A stretch of DNA of 64,000 nt from Natranaerofaba carboxydovora (GTDB lineage: Bacteria; Bacillota; Natranaerobiia; Natranaerobiales; Natranaerofabaceae). The notes below the pieces were generated by a model. It searched no databases. It had not been told where the DNA came from and saw nothing but the letters and a program-made list of their open reading frames with translations. The stretch is taken from NCBI RefSeq assembly GCF_022539405.1, contig NZ_CP054394.1:2860501-2924500 (forward strand), given 5' to 3'. Shown here in pieces: positions 22,333 through 30,882 of the stretch (its first letter is position 1; every line of letters begins with the position of its first letter). Position numbers and translations under genes: made by a program.

Positions 22333-22337
22333 ATAGT

Positions 22338-23522
22338 TTACAAAGTTTTTACAATAGTCGCTTCTCCCTGGCCTCCACCAATACAGAGAGATGCCAGACC
22401 ATAACCTCCACCGTTATCCTGTAATGCATGTAAAAGCGTTACAAAAATCCTCGCTCCACTTGCCCCGATAGGATGGCCTATGGCTATCGCTCCACCACGT
22501 AAGTTAACTTTTTCAGGGTCAGGGTTTAGTTCTTTCATCACTGCTAAAGCCTGGGCTGCAAAAGCCTCGTTTAACTCCAGCACGTTAATATCAGAAAGCT
22601 CTAAGTCTGCGGCTTTTAAAGCTTTACCAACAGAAGGAACTGGTCCAAGGCCCATATGTTTTGGCTCTACTCCTCCAGAACCAAAAGAAACAATTTTTGC
22701 AATTGGTTCAAGGCCTAGCTCATCAACTTTTTCTTTAGATGCTAAAATGACAACTGCAGCTCCGTCATTAATTCCTGAAGCGTTCCCAGCTGTAACAGTT
22801 CCTTCTTTCTTAAATGCAGGCGGAAGTTTTCCTAGTTTGTCTTTTGTTACATCTTTTCTGGGAAACTCATCAGTATCAAAATAACTAACATTTCCTTTTT
22901 TGTCTTTTAATTCAACCGGAAAAGTCTCTTTCTCAAACAGTCCTTTTTCAATTGCTTCGGTAGCTTTTTGTTGACTTTTAGCAGAAAACTCATCCTGTTC
23001 TTCTCTTGAGATGTTATACTTCTCAGCCAAATTCTCTGCTGTAACGCCCATATGATAATCTTCCATAGCGCACCATAAACCTTCATTTATCATAGAGTCT
23101 TTTGCTTTACCATGTCCCATTCTTTGACCCCAGCGCATACCATCCAAAACGTAAGGTGCTCTAGACATATTTTCCATACCACCAGCTACAACCAAATCCT
23201 TATGCCCTATCATTATTGATTGAGCAGCAAGGTTTATAGTATGTAACCCGGAGCCACAAACTTTGTTTAAGGTTGTCGCCGGTGATTCTACTGGAATATC
23301 AGCATCTATAGCGGCTTTTCTAGCAGGATTTTGTCCAAGCCCAGCCTGCAGTACACAGCCAAGTACAGTTTCTTCAACTTCACTAGAGGATACACCAGCA
23401 TCTTTCAAAGCTTCTCTGATAGCAAGTTCTCCTAATCTAGTTGCTGGAACTGAAGACAAACTCTGACCGTAAGCTCCTACTGGTGTTCTTTTCGCTCCTA
23501 CTATATAAACTTCCTGAGGCAC
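22338..23522 (-). CDS. Acetyl-CoA acetyltransferase (thiolase)
   Basis: About 394 residues from the GTG at 23522, which lies behind AAAGGAGGG; the reading frame extends 13 codons further but without a site. The three thiolase signatures are present: nucleophilic Cys in NKVCGSGLHT, NEAFAAQ with GHPIGASGAR (His), and the second Cys in LCIGGGQG. It joins two acetyl-CoA (or splits acetoacetyl-CoA) in the cytoplasm. Degradative and biosynthetic forms cannot be told apart. No other fat-metabolism gene is adjacent; an enoyl-CoA hydratase lies at 57.4 kb. Confidence 0.92.
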   Translation of the reverse strand: MPQEVYIVGAKRTPVGAYGQSLSSVPATRLGELAIREALKDAGVSSSEVEETVLGCVLQAGLGQNPARKAAIDADIPVESPATTLNKVCGSGLHTINLAAQSIMIGHKDLVVAGGMENMSRAPYVLDGMRWGQRMGHGKAKDSMINEGLWCAMEDYHMGVTAENLAEKYNISREEQDEFSAKSQQKATEAIEKGLFEKETFPVELKDKKGNVSYFDTDEFPRKDVTKDKLGKLPPAFKKEGTVTAGNASGINDGAAVVILASKEKVDELGLEPIAKIVSFGSGGVEPKHMGLGPVPSVGKALKAADLELSDINVLELNEAFAAQALAVMKELNPDPEKVNLRGGAIAIGHPIGASGARIFVTLLHALQDNGGGYGLASLCIGGGQGEATIVKTL

Positions 23523-23638
23523 AATTATTCCCTCCTTTAAGATCCCTCTTAGTACTCTCATTAGAAACTCTCAAGAAAATGTATTCTTTTTTTAATTAAA
23601 TATTCCTTCCTAAAACACAAAAATGTTTAGAAAATTCT

Positions 23639-24805
23639 TTACAACCATTCAGGCGGCTCTTTATTAGTAATCTCAAAATAAAATTTTATTGCCTCTATAA
23701 TTCGCTTAGACGCCTTCCCGTCCCCATATGGGTTTTCAACTTTACTTATCCTTTCATAATACTCTCTATCGTTAATCAGTTTTTCAGTAGTTGATAGTAT
23801 TTTTTCTTTATCTGTGCCAGCAAGAATTACTGTCCCAGCTTTCAGGGCTTCTGGACGTTCAGTTTTTTCACGTAAAACAACTACAGGAACACCAAGAGAA
23901 GGTGCTTCCTCTTGAATACCTCCTGAGTCTGTTAATATTAAATAGCTTTTGTTTAAAAGGTTGTGAAAATCTCTCATGTCTAGAGGGCTTATGAGAAAAA
24001 CCCTTGGTAGATTTTTCAAAACTCTATCTACAGTTTCTTTCACAGCAGGGTTTGGATGTACAGGAAAAACAACTACAAAATCTTCATACTTGTTAACAAG
24101 TTCTTTAACGGCCAAGCATATCTCTTCCATAGGCTTACCCCAGTTTTCCCGCCTATGAGCTTCTATAACTATCACTTTCTTATTTTTTACAATTGGATCC
24201 TCTAAAATACAGTTTATTTCATTATTTTTAAACAAATACTCATCCGCTACAGAAGTTTTAATAGCATCTATAACCGTATTGCCCGTCACAAAAATATTAT
24301 CCCTTTTTATGCCTTCGTTTAGCAAATTTTCTAAAGTCCCCCGAGTGGGAGCAAAGTTCAACTCACTAATTTCACTTACAAGGCGTCTGTTCATCTCTTC
24401 AGGAAAAGGAGTATATCTATCTCCTGTTCTAAGCCCTGCCTCTACATGCCCAACACTTGTTTTATTATAAAAGGCAGAAAGAGCCCCAACAAAAGTGGTT
24501 GTTGTATCTCCATGAACAAGAGCTAAGTCTGGGTTTTCTTTTTTTATAACTGTATCCAACCCATTTAAAACAGATGTCGTTATATCCGAAAGGGTCTGCC
24601 TGTCTTTCATAATATCCAAATTATAATCAGGGGTAATATCAAACAGGCCTAGAACCTGAGAGAGCATCTCCCTATGTTGGGCGCTAACAGCTACTACACT
24701 CTCCAAAACAGGCTCCTTCTCTAATTCTTTAACTAATGGCGCCATTTTAATTGCTTCAGGTCGTGTTCCAAATATTGAAAGGACCTTCAAGGGCTTATTG
24801 GCCAA
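23639..24805 (-). CDS. wecB: UDP-N-acetylglucosamine 2-epimerase (non-hydrolysing)
   Basis: The 388 residues contain the family blocks FGTRPEAIKMAPL, VHGDTTTTFVG, GHVEAGLRTGD, HRRENWG and LTDSGGIQEEAPSLGVPV. The enzyme converts UDP-GlcNAc to UDP-ManNAc, a precursor of teichoic-acid linkage units and surface polysaccharides. Bacillus mnaA lies in the same place between upp and atpI, so synteny agrees. TTG start behind AGGAGG. Just upstream is a short foldback element. Confidence 0.93.
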   Translation of the reverse strand: MANKPLKVLSIFGTRPEAIKMAPLVKELEKEPVLESVVAVSAQHREMLSQVLGLFDITPDYNLDIMKDRQTLSDITTSVLNGLDTVIKKENPDLALVHGDTTTTFVGALSAFYNKTSVGHVEAGLRTGDRYTPFPEEMNRRLVSEISELNFAPTRGTLENLLNEGIKRDNIFVTGNTVIDAIKTSVADEYLFKNNEINCILEDPIVKNKKVIVIEAHRRENWGKPMEEICLAVKELVNKYEDFVVVFPVHPNPAVKETVDRVLKNLPRVFLISPLDMRDFHNLLNKSYLILTDSGGIQEEAPSLGVPVVVLREKTERPEALKAGTVILAGTDKEKILSTTEKLINDREYYERISKVENPYGDGKASKRIIEAIKFYFEITNKEPPEWL

Positions 24806-24839
24806 ATTTTATTCCTCCTATAATAACGTATCTAAGCAT

Positions 24840-24922
24840 GATTCCGGTGCAAAAAGTCTATTCACATAAGCTAAGTGTTTTTAATTGATACATCTGTTCA
24901 TACGACTTTTTGCACCAGAATC
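24840..24922. mobile_element. Deleted MITE-like foldback element (copy 2)
   Basis: The 83-base copy has the same termini as copy 1: GATTCCGGTGCAAAAAGTC at 24840-24858 and GACTTTTTGCACCAGAATC at 24904-24922. The left arm is nearly identical to copy 1 up to TGATACATCT, but the centre and most of the right arm are gone. It starts eight bases after the dCMP deaminase stop (in minus direction) and may act as its terminator. Confidence 0.75.
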
Positions 24923-24930
24923 AAACATAT

Positions 24931-25374
24931 CTATTTAGAATAAAGTATTAGCTCAACATCTGCTTCATTTAGTATTTCAGCAGATAGTTCATCTGGATAA
25001 TACCCATCAAATACAACTCTCTTTATGTCGGCATTAATAATCATCTTAGCACAAAGAGAACAGGGCTGACTGGTAGTATACAGTACAGAGCCCTGTGTTG
25101 AAACACCGTGGAGAGCAGCCTGGATAATTGCATTTTGTTCTGCATGAAGTCCCCTACAAATTTCATGGCGTTCTCCCGAAGGTATATTTAACTCTTCTCT
25201 TTTACAACCCTTTTTATCGCAGTGGCAAATTCCCTGCGGCGCCCCGTTATAACCGGTAGCAAGTATCCTTTTATCTCTCACTAAAACCGAACCCACTTGT
25301 CTTCTAAGACAAGTGGATCTTGTTTTTACTGTTTTAGCTATCTCCATAAAGTAGTCCTGCCAACTAGGTCTCAA
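24931..25374 (-). CDS. dCMP deaminase (ComEB-like)
   Basis: The 147 residues carry the zinc deaminase motifs: HAEQNAI with the catalytic Glu and PCSLCAKMI. An extra Cys/His cluster ([10 protein letters not shown]) matches the second zinc site of dCMP deaminases. It makes dUMP for thymidylate synthesis. In Bacillus the relative ComEB is in the competence operon; here no com genes are near. TTG start. Confidence 0.88.
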   Translation of the reverse strand: MRPSWQDYFMEIAKTVKTRSTCLRRQVGSVLVRDKRILATGYNGAPQGICHCDKKGCKREELNIPSGERHEICRGLHAEQNAIIQAALHGVSTQGSVLYTTSQPCSLCAKMIINADIKRVVFDGYYPDELSAEILNEADVELILYSK

Positions 25375-25443
25375 AATTTTCTACTCCCCTATCTCAATTT
25401 GCTTTTTACAATTATTTTATATTTGTTTAATATAGCTTACAGC

Positions 25444-26712
25444 TTATTGATACAAAGGAAATCTCTTAACTAAATCTTTCACCTGTCCTCTAACCTTATC
25501 TTGAACTTCTTTATCTCCCCTACCCTTGACAATTTCGTCAATCATTACAGCTACTTCTTCCATTTCTTTTTCTTTAAATCCTCTAGAAGTAACAGCAGGA
25601 GCACCTAATCTAAGGCCACTTGTTACAATTGGTCCTTCGGGATCGTTTGGGATAGCATTTTTATTAACAGTAATCTCTACTTCATCAAGCAGCTCTTCTG
25701 CTTCTTTTCCTGTCAGGCCTTTTTTCCTTAAGTCCACAAGCACCATATGGTTATCCGTTCCTCCAGATAGAAGGTCATAACCAAGTTCATTAAGCTTTTT
25801 GGCAAGCGCTCTTGAGTTTTTAACAACCTGTTCCTGGTATTTTGAAAAATCATCTGTCAAAGCTTCTTTAAGAGCTATCGCTTTTGCAGCTATAACATGC
25901 ATCAAAGGTCCTCCTTGAAGACCTGGAAATATAGCCTTGTCTATTATTTGTTTATACTCTTCTTTACAAAAGATCATTCCACCACGTGGTCCGCGTAAAG
26001 TTTTATGTGTAGTTGTAGTTACAAAATCAGCATGTGGAATTGGATTTGGATGAAGCCCTGTTGCAACAAGACCAGCAATATGAGCCATATCTACTAATAG
26101 ATAAGCACCCACATCTTTTGCTATTTTTGACAAACGTTCAAAGTCAATTTTTCTAGGATAAGCACTCGCACCTGCAACCACCATTTTAGGCTTTACTTCT
26201 TTGGCAGTTTTTTCTATTTCGTCATAATCTAGTAACCCATTTTCTTTAACACCATAATGATGAAATTCAAACATCTTACCTGACATGTTAACAGCACTTC
26301 CGTGGGTTAAATGTCCTCCATGAGCAAGCTTCATACCAAGAACTGTATCTCCTGGCTCTAATACACTTAAATAAACTGCCATATTAGCAGAAGCACCTGA
26401 ATGGGGTTGTACATTAACATGCTCTGCATCAAACAGTTCTTTACCCCTGTTAATTGCTAGCTCTTCAATTTTGTCTACATACTCACAGCCACCATAGTAC
26501 CTGTTCCCCGGATAACCTTCTGCATACTTATTAGTTAAAACAGATCCTTGTGCTTCCATTATCGCTCTAGTAACTAAGTTCTCAGATGCAATTAACTCAA
26601 GTCCTTCATTTTGCCTGTTTAGCTCGTCATTGATTATAGACGCTATATCCGGGTCAACTTCCTTTAAACCTTTATTAAAATTACTTTTAAGATTTTCAGT
26701 TTCAGCCTTAAT
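25444..26712 (-). CDS. glyA: Serine hydroxymethyltransferase with apparent ATT start
   Basis: PLP enzyme making glycine and methylene-THF from serine. Blocks [19 protein letters not shown] and [13 protein letters not shown] (PLP lysine) are clear. The first conventional start, ATG 26559, would remove [17 protein letters not shown], which holds conserved substrate residues. In frame upstream, 51 more codons fit the family ([15 protein letters not shown]). The only plausible initiator is the ATT at 26710-26712, nine bases after GAGG within AAAGAGGTGAT; an in-frame TAA lies two codons before it. Full length is 422 residues, as expected. Position before rpiB agrees with Bacillus order. Confidence 0.9.
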   Translation of the reverse strand: MKAETENLKSNFNKGLKEVDPDIASIINDELNRQNEGLELIASENLVTRAIMEAQGSVLTNKYAEGYPGNRYYGGCEYVDKIEELAINRGKELFDAEHVNVQPHSGASANMAVYLSVLEPGDTVLGMKLAHGGHLTHGSAVNMSGKMFEFHHYGVKENGLLDYDEIEKTAKEVKPKMVVAGASAYPRKIDFERLSKIAKDVGAYLLVDMAHIAGLVATGLHPNPIPHADFVTTTTHKTLRGPRGGMIFCKEEYKQIIDKAIFPGLQGGPLMHVIAAKAIALKEALTDDFSKYQEQVVKNSRALAKKLNELGYDLLSGGTDNHMVLVDLRKKGLTGKEAEELLDEVEITVNKNAIPNDPEGPIVTSGLRLGAPAVTSRGFKEKEMEEVAVMIDEIVKGRGDKEVQDKVRGQVKDLVKRFPLYQ

Positions 26713-26771
26713 ACCTTATCACCTCTTTAGAAGTATTGTAATTAGTTTTTGTAACATCCTATTATGTTATT

Positions 26772-27236
26772 TTAACTTTTTTTGTATTTTTGTTCAATCT
26801 CGCTTATCTTCTCTACGCGCTTCTTATGACGCCCTTCGCCAAATTTTGTAGACATAAATATGTCTACGATTCTTAATGATGTATTTTTCCCCGTTATTCT
26901 CCCTCCTAAGGCAAGTACATTAGCATCATTATGTTCTCTTGCCATCTGGGCAGTGTATATATCATGACATTGTGCAGCCCTTATACCAGGAATTTTGTTG
27001 GCAGCAATTGAAATGCCTATCCCTGTGCCACATACCAAAATCCCACGGTCAATTTCTCCTTCTTTTAAGCTTTCGCCTAATTTGAGTGCATAGTCAGGAT
27101 AATCAACTGAACTTTCATCAAAACAGCCAAGATTAACAACTTGATAACCTTGGTCTAATAAGTACTGATATATTTCTTCTTTTAGTTCATAGCCACCATG
27201 ATCACTAGCAACACCTACGACTGATTCTTTATCCAT
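26772..27236 (-). CDS. rpiB: Ribose-5-phosphate isomerase B
   Basis: About 154 residues from the ATG at 27236. ASDHGGYELKEEI and CGTGIGISIAANK are the RpiB active-site blocks; ALGGRITG follows. It interconverts ribose-5-P and ribulose-5-P. The frame can begin at TTG 27248, but ATG 27236 places the first motif where other RpiB proteins have it. It lies between glyA and the arginine phosphatase, as in Bacillus (ywlF). Confidence 0.9.
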   Translation of the reverse strand: MDKESVVGVASDHGGYELKEEIYQYLLDQGYQVVNLGCFDESSVDYPDYALKLGESLKEGEIDRGILVCGTGIGISIAANKIPGIRAAQCHDIYTAQMAREHNDANVLALGGRITGKNTSLRIVDIFMSTKFGEGRHKKRVEKISEIEQKYKKS

Positions 27237-27277
27237 ATTCCTTATCAATCCCTTCCAGAATTTTTCTTAGCTCGCTA

Positions 27278-27303
27278 TCATACTTTTTGCACTAAAATCA
27301 ATT
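27278..27303. repeat. Remnant of a foldback-element end
   Basis: TCATACTTTTTGCACTAAAATCAA matches the right end of the foldback family (TCATACGACTTTTTGCACC...AGAATCAA) with small deletions. It sits in the short gap between rpiB and the next gene. Only one end is recognisable. Confidence 0.5.
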
Positions 27304-27304
27304 A

Positions 27305-27784
27305 TTAGTTTTTTATAATAAGTTCCAATAATTTCTCGATTGCACTTTCAATTTCTTTATAAGTTTTTTCATAAATCTCTATAGCTTTGCCGAATGGGTC
27401 AACAATGTCTAAATCAGCTGACTCTTCCTCTACAAATTCTTTTAATGTATATATTTTGTCTGAGGCTTCAGGCATCATTTGGATAACACCTTCTTTGTGT
27501 GAAAGAGTCATGGTGAAAACATAGTCTGCTTTCTCTATCATATCAGGTTTTAACTGCCTTGAAGCATGCGAAGATAAATCCCCTCCGTTTTTTTCTACAA
27601 CTTCTTTTGCCTGCTCTGAAGCACTACTTCCCTCAAAAGCAAATATACCCGCTGAAAAAACCTTAAAATTTTCTTTTATTCCTAACTCGTCTATTTTTCT
27701 TCTAAAAATATCTTCTGCTATACAGCTTCGACAAGTGTTGCCAGTACAAACAAATAATATATTCAACTTATCATTTGGTTTCAT
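27305..27784 (-). CDS. ywlE: Low-molecular-weight phosphatase, probable protein-arginine phosphatase YwlE
   Basis: The 159 residues carry the P-loop VCTGNTCRSCIAED near residue 13 and the acid motif DIVDPFGK near 128. In this family a Thr in the loop (CTGNTCRS rather than CxGNICRS) marks arginine-phosphate specificity, as shown for Bacillus YwlE. Position between rpiB and sua5 matches ywlE. It would oppose the kinase McsB, which is not in this window. The specificity call is inference. Confidence 0.85.
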   Translation of the reverse strand: MKPNDKLNILFVCTGNTCRSCIAEDIFRRKIDELGIKENFKVFSAGIFAFEGSSASEQAKEVVEKNGGDLSSHASRQLKPDMIEKADYVFTMTLSHKEGVIQMMPEASDKIYTLKEFVEEESADLDIVDPFGKAIEIYEKTYKEIESAIEKLLELIIKN

Positions 27785-27852
27785 TGGGTGGTTCCCCTTT
27801 CTTAAGAACTTCTTTAAACTTCAAATTATTTCAAATCCTTATCTTTTAGGTT

Positions 27853-28935
27853 TTAAATTTTAATAATATTATTTCCTGCAGCTTTACTAAGTCTGTTTGC
27901 TATGGCTATCCCCATACCTTTTTCCTCAAACCCCCGGGCTATTATAATATCTACTTCTGACTCATCCATTTCCCTTAATTTACTATATAAATTCCTTGCA
28001 ACTATATCCAAATCATTTTCAGGGCCAAGAGTCAAAATCTTATAAAAATTACTATACCCATTATTCTCACAGGATTTGTTTATTAAATAATCTAGCATCT
28101 CATCAGTTATCAGTATCCCAACTTTTAATCCTCTACTTTGATAATCTTCCCCTAAGGTTTTAATTTTTAGTACAATCTCTTCTTTGTTTTCCCCTTCGAC
28201 CAACAGTAATTGAGCATTAGGAGCGTAGTGTTTATATTTCAAACCAGGCGAGGACGGTTTGTTGTTATTTGATACATATAACTTCACTTTCCCACCAAGC
28301 ACTCTTTCCAAATCTTTTGGAGTTATTCCACCGGGGCGAAGCACTCTATAAGGATGAGAAGACATATCCAAAACAGTTGACTCCACCCCTACACCAGTAG
28401 GGCCCGCATCAATAATTACATTAACCCTTCCCCACAGGTCATGGATAACATGCTTGGCCCTTGTAGGGCTCGGTTTACCTGAAAGGTTAGCACTAGGCGC
28501 AGCAACTGGAACTTCTGCTTCTTTGATCAATTGAAGCGCCACAGGGTGCGAAGGCATTCTGACCGCCACCGTATCAAGCCCAGCAGACACCGAAGTTGGC
28601 ACCGTTTTTTTCTTTTTTAATATTATGGTTAAAGGCCCGGGCCAAAAATGCCCTGCCAACTTATATATATCCTTGTTAATTTCGCACAGCCTGTCTAGAT
28701 CTTGAAGGTCTGATATATGTAAAATCAAAGGATTATCCTGGGGCCTTTTTTTTGCTTTAAAGATTTTGTCTATTGCTGTATCACTTAGACCATTGGCACC
28801 AAGTCCATACACCGTCTCCGTGGGGAATACCACTGTGTTATTGTCAGCTAATTCTTTGGCCGCTTGTTTAATTAGTTTTTTGTCTGGGTTTTGTGGATCT
28901 ACTTCATATAATTTGGTTGAAATTATTTTATTCAT
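27853..28935 (-). CDS. L-threonylcarbamoyladenylate synthase (Sua5 type)
   Basis: The 360 residues have two parts: the YrdC/TsaC domain (about 15-205; FPTETVYGLGANG, KRPQDNPLILHI, SANLSGKPSPT) and the C-terminal Sua5 domain (about 235-355). The enzyme makes threonylcarbamoyl-AMP for the t6A base of ANN-reading tRNAs. Bacillus ywlC holds the same position. ATG start. The two-domain length sets it apart from short TsaC. Confidence 0.92.
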   Translation of the reverse strand: MNKIISTKLYEVDPQNPDKKLIKQAAKELADNNTVVFPTETVYGLGANGLSDTAIDKIFKAKKRPQDNPLILHISDLQDLDRLCEINKDIYKLAGHFWPGPLTIILKKKKTVPTSVSAGLDTVAVRMPSHPVALQLIKEAEVPVAAPSANLSGKPSPTRAKHVIHDLWGRVNVIIDAGPTGVGVESTVLDMSSHPYRVLRPGGITPKDLERVLGGKVKLYVSNNNKPSSPGLKYKHYAPNAQLLLVEGENKEEIVLKIKTLGEDYQSRGLKVGILITDEMLDYLINKSCENNGYSNFYKILTLGPENDLDIVARNLYSKLREMDESEVDIIIARGFEEKGMGIAIANRLSKAAGNNIIKI

Positions 28936-29051
28936 TTTTTAGCCTCCAAGTTTAAACAATTGGCATTTTCCTTTATAATATATAATATGTGTGAGGATAG
29001 CTTTCTATATAATTAAATTAATTCCTTCTAAAGCTTAGACCAAAAAACCTT

Positions 29052-29100
29052 GATACTACTTCAAAAAGTCTATTCACATAAATATAGTGTTTTTTAAATT
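29052..29100. repeat. Half-copy of the foldback family upstream of larC
   Basis: GATACTACTTCAAAAAGTCT followed by ATTCACATAAATATAGTGTT matches the left arm of copies 1 and 2 over about 45 bases; no right arm follows. An open frame begins inside it (ATG 29087), but the true larC start is downstream. Confidence 0.6.
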
Positions 29101-29149
29101 ATTTGTTTATGGTAATTATAGCACAAATTACAAGGAGGCAATGTTTAAA

Positions 29150-30376
29150 TTGCAGATATTATATTTTGACTGTTTCTCAGGAATTTCCGGAGATATGATT
29201 CTTGGAAGCCTCATAGATTTAGGTGTTAACTTAGATGATATGCAAAATGAACTATCAAAACTAAATTTGTCAGGTTATGAGATTAAAAGTGAAAAAGTAG
29301 TCAAGAAAGGTATAAGCGGAACTAAAGTGGATATTGAAATAAGCAAAGATAGCACAAATAACAATAAAAAAAGGCATTTAAAAGATATAAAAAAGCTAAT
29401 TAATGAAAGTACCTTGAGTAATGAAATTAAGAATACTGCTTGTGAAGTATTTGAAAAGTTAGCAGCAGCTGAAGCAAAGATACATAATACTACAAAAGAA
29501 AATATTCATTTTCACGAGGTGGGCGCCTTAGATTCAATAATTGATATTGTAGGTGCTGTAATAGGTATTGAACTTATAGGTGTTGACAAAATTTACTCCT
29601 CCCCCGTTCATCTTGGTAGGGGATTTGTCAACTGCGAGCACGGAAAAATCCCTGTCCCTGCACCTGCCACAATAGAGCTTGCAAAAGACATACCCGTATA
29701 TTCTGAGGGAATAAACAAAGAACTTACCACCCCTACCGGGATAGCTATTCTTTCTACCCTTTGTTCGTCCTTTGATTATCTTCCGGATATGGTCATAAAT
29801 GAGATAGGTTATGGCGCTGGAAATAGTGAACTAGAGCATCCAAATTTACTAAGATTAATAAAGGGGGAATTAAATATAGGGAATAAAAAAAACGTTAAAG
29901 AGGTGGATAAAGATTCGAATGAGGAATATATCTCAATTATTGAGGCAAATATTGATGATATGATTCCAGAACACTATAGCCATCTGATGGACTTGTCTTT
30001 TAAAAAAGGTGCTCTAGATGTATATTTTACACCTGTACAAATGAAAAAAAATAGACCGGCAACGAAGATTTCTATCATATCTTTCCCTGACAAAATAAAC
30101 TTATTGAAAGAAATTATTTTAAAAAACACTACCACTTTAGGTGTAAGAAGTTATACTGCTAAAAGAGAAAGGTTAAATAGAATAAATATTGATTTTGACA
30201 CGTCTATAGGCAAAGCATCCATAAAAGTCGGTTACAAAGGAAAAGAAGTATACAATTGGACTGTCGAATATGAGTCAGCTCTTAAGCTAGCCAAAAAAGA
30301 AAACATCCCATTAAAGGAAGTTTATAACATAATAAATAAAGAATTTTTAAGTCAAAAAAATAATCTTTTGGATTAG
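29150..30376 (+). CDS. larC: Nickel-pincer cofactor biosynthesis protein LarC
   Basis: About 408 residues. It opens LQILYFDCFSGISGDM, and FHEVGALDSIIDIVGAVIG, then LTTPTGIAIL, are family blocks; the C-terminal half has EANIDDM and QMKKNRPA. LarC is a CTP-dependent enzyme that inserts nickel into the pincer cofactor of lactate racemase and relatives. In some lactobacilli the gene is split by a frameshift; here it is one frame. Start is uncertain: TTG 29150 lies eleven bases after AGGAGG, ATG 29141 only two. No larA, larB or larE is near. The nickel link is echoed by nikR 4 kb away. Confidence 0.88.
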   Translation: MQILYFDCFSGISGDMILGSLIDLGVNLDDMQNELSKLNLSGYEIKSEKVVKKGISGTKVDIEISKDSTNNNKKRHLKDIKKLINESTLSNEIKNTACEVFEKLAAAEAKIHNTTKENIHFHEVGALDSIIDIVGAVIGIELIGVDKIYSSPVHLGRGFVNCEHGKIPVPAPATIELAKDIPVYSEGINKELTTPTGIAILSTLCSSFDYLPDMVINEIGYGAGNSELEHPNLLRLIKGELNIGNKKNVKEVDKDSNEEYISIIEANIDDMIPEHYSHLMDLSFKKGALDVYFTPVQMKKNRPATKISIISFPDKINLLKEIILKNTTTLGVRSYTAKRERLNRINIDFDTSIGKASIKVGYKGKEVYNWTVEYESALKLAKKENIPLKEVYNIINKEFLSQKNNLLD

Positions 30377-30378
30377 TA

Positions 30379-30400
30379 TTGATTCTGATGCAAAAAGTCT
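30379..30400. repeat. Single foldback-type end after larC
   Basis: TTGATTCTGATGCAAAAAGT followed by CT matches the family terminus and begins right after the larC stop. It faces the same way as the half-copy upstream of larC, so larC lies between two direct partial copies. Confidence 0.5.
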
Positions 30401-30414
30401 AGTTGTATATAACT

Positions 30415-30861
30415 TTAGTCATTGCATTCAGGGCAGTAACCGTAAAATTTGACCCTATGATCTAATATTTCAAAGCTGTGTTCATCTTCTATTGTAGCTT
30501 CTAGTTTTTGCAGAAGGTCGTCTTTTACTTCGATTATTTTATGACATTTAACACATATCAGATGATGATGGTGGTGGCTTTTTTCGGATTTGTTAAGCTC
30601 AAAGCGACTTCTGCCATCTCCAAAGTTTAACTTGTGAAGCACTCCCAATTCATCTAATAGATCTAGTGTCCTATAAACTGTCGCAAGGCCGATATCTTCT
30701 TTTTTATCTTGGATTAACTTAAAAACCTCTTCAGCGCTTAGATGAGCGTCTTCATTTTCTAAAAAAATACCAAGTATTCGCTTACGTTGGGGGGTAAGCT
30801 TATAATCTTTAAACTTATCCTTATAAGCATTAATTTTTTCACTTTGGTCTTTCTTGTTCAT
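30415..30861 (-). CDS. Fur/PerR-family metal-responsive repressor
   Basis: About 148 residues from the ATG at 30861 (the GTG at 30870 is part of the GGGGTGAT ribosome binding site). The N-terminal winged helix has LTPQRKRILGIF and LATVYRTLDLLDELGV. The C-terminal half has the metal region SHHHHHLICVKCHKIIEV and a final CPEC, so a structural zinc site is expected. The five-histidine run is longer than usual. Whether it senses iron, zinc or peroxide cannot be read; neighbouring genes do not tell. Confidence 0.9.
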   Translation of the reverse strand: MNKKDQSEKINAYKDKFKDYKLTPQRKRILGIFLENEDAHLSAEEVFKLIQDKKEDIGLATVYRTLDLLDELGVLHKLNFGDGRSRFELNKSEKSHHHHHLICVKCHKIIEVKDDLLQKLEATIEDEHSFEILDHRVKFYGYCPECND

Positions 30862-30882
30862 TATAATCACCCCGACTAGTAT

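Larger units (their letters stand above)
22011..22337. other. 327-base intergenic region holding atp promoter and thiolase terminator
   Basis: No coding frame is convincing. The left part carries a sigma-A-like promoter for the atp operon (22067-22095), and the right end carries the thiolase terminator (22288-22332). About 190 bases between them show no structure that I can name. Confidence 0.6.

Noticed and set aside
29087-29149. Long N-terminal extension of LarC (start at ATG 29087)
   Set aside because: The extra residues are coded by a foldback half-copy and the AGGAGG site lies after them; LarC proteins start at the ILYFDCFSG block.
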